A DNA stretch of 14,866 bases, from positions 1-14,866 of the forward strand of contig JBGQGW010000073.1 in the NCBI GenBank assembly GCA_041497605.1. Reading direction: 5' to 3'. Positions 13,381-14,866 of this stretch are shown piece by piece; the first letter of the stretch is position 1, and every line of letters starts with the position of its first letter. The notes beneath the pieces were generated by a model, which was not told where the DNA came from, searched no databases, and saw nothing but the letters and a program-made list of their open reading frames with translations. A program made the position numbers and the translations under genes. This DNA comes from JBGPTK01 sp041497605 (GTDB lineage Bacteria; Acidobacteriota; Terriglobia; Acidiferrales; UBA7541).

Positions 13381-14866
13381 GCCTCAACATTCCTCGCCGC
13401 ACCTACGCCGATTTGTACGGCCCCACAACGGGCGATCGAATCCGCCTCGGCGATACCGATCTCATCATCGAAATCGAAAAGGACTTCACGCACTACGGCG
13501 ATGAAATCACGTTCGGTGGCGGAAAAGTGATTCGTGACGGAATGGGCCAGAGCAGCGGCGCCATCCGCGAGGCGAAGAATGGAGCTCTCGACCTGGTGAT
13601 CACCAATGCTGTGATCCTAGATCATTGGGGCATAGTGAAGGCGGATGTCGGCATCAAGAATGGCCGGATCGTGAAACTGGGCAAAGCCGGAAATCCCGAC
13701 ACCATGGACGGAGTCGATCCGGAGCTGGTGGTCGGCGCCGCCACGGAGGTGATTGCCGGCGAAAATTTGATTCTCACTGCGGGCGGCGTGGATAGCCACG
13801 TTCACTTTATTTCCCCGCAGCAAATTTACGAAGCGATTTCGAACGGCATCACCACCATGCTGGGCGGCGGCACCGGCCCCGCCACCGGCACCGCTGCCAC
13901 CACCTGCACGCCCGGCGCATGGAATCTTGCGCGAATGTTGCAAAGTGCCGAAGCGTGGCCCATCAATTTCGGCTTTCTCGGCAAGGGAAATGCTGCGCAC
14001 CAGGCGCCATTGGCCGAGCAAATCGAAGCAGGCGCGTGCGGCCTGAAATTGCATGAGGACTGGGGAACCACTCCCGCGGCCATAGACGCCTGCCTCAAAG
14101 TTGCCGACGCCTTCGACGTCCAGGCCGCGATTCATACCGACACAATTAACGAGGCGGGATTTCTCGAAGCGACCGTGGCTGCAATCAACGGCCGCACGAT
14201 TCACACCTATCACACCGAAGGAGCCGGCGGAGGCCACGCGCCCGATATCATTCGCATCGCCTCCTATCCGAATATTTTGCCGTCCTCGACGAACCCGACT
14301 CGGCCTTACACCGTGAACACCATCGCCGAACATCTCGACATGCTGATGGTTTGCCATCATCTGAATCCCCACGTGCCCGAAGATGTGGCGTTCGCCGAAA
14401 GCCGCATTCGCCCGGAAACAATCGCCGCGGAAGACATCCTGCACGATCTGGGAGTGATCAGCATGCTCTCGAGCGATTCGCAAGCGATGGGGCGGATCGG
14501 CGAGGTGGTCACGCGCACCTGGCAGACCGCGCACAAAATGAAAACGCAGCGCGGCCCGCTTGCCGAAGATTCCAGCCGTAACGATAACTATCGCGCGAAA
14601 CGTTACGTCGCGAAGTATACGATCAATCCGGCCATCACCCATGGCATCGCCACCGAGATCGGCTCGGTGGAATCCGGCAAATTGGCCGATCTCGTATTGT
14701 GGAAGCCGGCCTTTTTCGGCGTGAAGCCGGAAATGATCATCAAAGGCGGATTCATCGCCTGGAGCGCGATGGGTGACCCAAACTCTTCCATTCCCACGCC
14801 GCAGCCGGTGCTCTATCGCCCGATGTTCGGCAGTTTCGGTTCAGCTATCCAGTCCACCAGCATCAC
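13377..14866 (+). CDS. ureC: Urease catalytic subunit alpha UreC (3' end cut by window)
   Basis: Nickel-dependent amidohydrolase that hydrolyses urea to ammonia and carbamate. The frame is open from ATG 13377 to the window edge, 496 codons of an expected 567-573, so about 75 residues are missing; no frameshift or stop was found. The start MSLNIPRRTYADLYGPTTGDRIRLGDT is typical. Using the known Klebsiella UreC numbering plus 7, nickel ligands and catalytic residues are all present: H141 and H143 (SHVHF), carbamylated K224 with H226 (GLKLHEDWG), H253 (AIHTDT), H279 (GGHAPDI), flap C326-H327 (MVCHHLNP) and D367 (SSDSQAMGR). It overlaps ureB by 4 bases. The enzyme is therefore expected to be active once nickel is loaded by UreGFD. 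Confidence 0.97.
   Translation, partial: MSLNIPRRTYADLYGPTTGDRIRLGDTDLIIEIEKDFTHYGDEITFGGGKVIRDGMGQSSGAIREAKNGALDLVITNAVILDHWGIVKADVGIKNGRIVKLGKAGNPDTMDGVDPELVVGAATEVIAGENLILTAGGVDSHVHFISPQQIYEAISNGITTMLGGGTGPATGTAATTCTPGAWNLARMLQSAEAWPINFGFLGKGNAAHQAPLAEQIEAGACGLKLHEDWGTTPAAIDACLKVADAFDVQAAIHTDTINEAGFLEATVAAINGRTIHTYHTEGAGGGHAPDIIRIASYPNILPSSTNPTRPYTVNTIAEHLDMLMVCHHLNPHVPEDVAFAESRIRPETIAAEDILHDLGVISMLSSDSQAMGRIGEVVTRTWQTAHKMKTQRGPLAEDSSRNDNYRAKRYVAKYTINPAITHGIATEIGSVESGKLADLVLWKPAFFGVKPEMIIKGGFIAWSAMGDPNSSIPTPQPVLYRPMFGSFGSAIQSTSI

Noticed and set aside
13617..14642. Minus-strand open frame of 341 codons opposite ureC
   Set aside because: It is fully antisense to an intact ureC with all active-site residues; its own product shows no family features.
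1..14866. tRNA, rRNA, CRISPR, insertion sequence, or phage/defence system
   Set aside because: No cloverleaf-like sequence, spaced direct repeats, transposase, integrase or defence-protein motif was found in either strand.

Overview
The window looks like a chromosomal piece of an acidobacterium (Acidobacteriota, probably a soil Terriglobia/Koribacter-type lineage) or a close relative. This is inferred from gene content, not from a marker gene. The DNA is moderately GC-rich. GTG and TTG starts are used with clear Shine-Dalgarno sites. There are large secreted Asp-box beta-propeller proteins of the VPS10/sortilin-like and Ycf48-like kinds. A tandem thymidylate-kinase-like pair sits next to Ppx/GppA and SixA.

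Left part (1-3650, all on the minus strand): a tight four-gene operon, read from right to left. It holds two thymidylate-kinase-like P-loop proteins overlapping by 4 bases, an exopolyphosphatase of the Ppx/GppA type with a C-terminal HD domain, and a SixA-like phosphohistidine phosphatase cut by the window edge. The first kinase has a canonical Walker A motif, while the second has Arg in place of the catalytic Lys. The operon suggests phosphate or polyphosphate and nucleotide metabolism, but the substrate of the paired kinases is open.

Middle part (3940-9993): genes for exported proteins. A divergent CAP/SCP-domain protein comes first, then a very large (about 1117 aa) Asp-box beta-propeller protein whose true start is a GTG with a strong ribosome binding site. 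A 357-base non-coding gap follows, holding hairpin repeats. Then come a small secreted protein with two cysteines and, converging on it from the minus strand, a Ycf48-like secreted beta-propeller protein.

Right part (10176-14866, plus strand): a urease operon in the order ureG-ureF-ureD-ureA-ureB-ureC, with ureC running off the right edge after 496 codons. The accessory GTPase and chaperone genes precede the three structural genes. All nickel-ligand and catalytic residues of UreC that fall inside the window are present, so the enzyme should be active. No ureE is visible, but UreG ends in a 23-residue tail with 11 histidines that could store or deliver nickel. UreG, UreF and UreD would assemble the nickel centre of the UreABC enzyme, which hydrolyses urea to ammonia and carbamate.

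No tRNA, rRNA, CRISPR array, insertion sequence or phage gene was seen.
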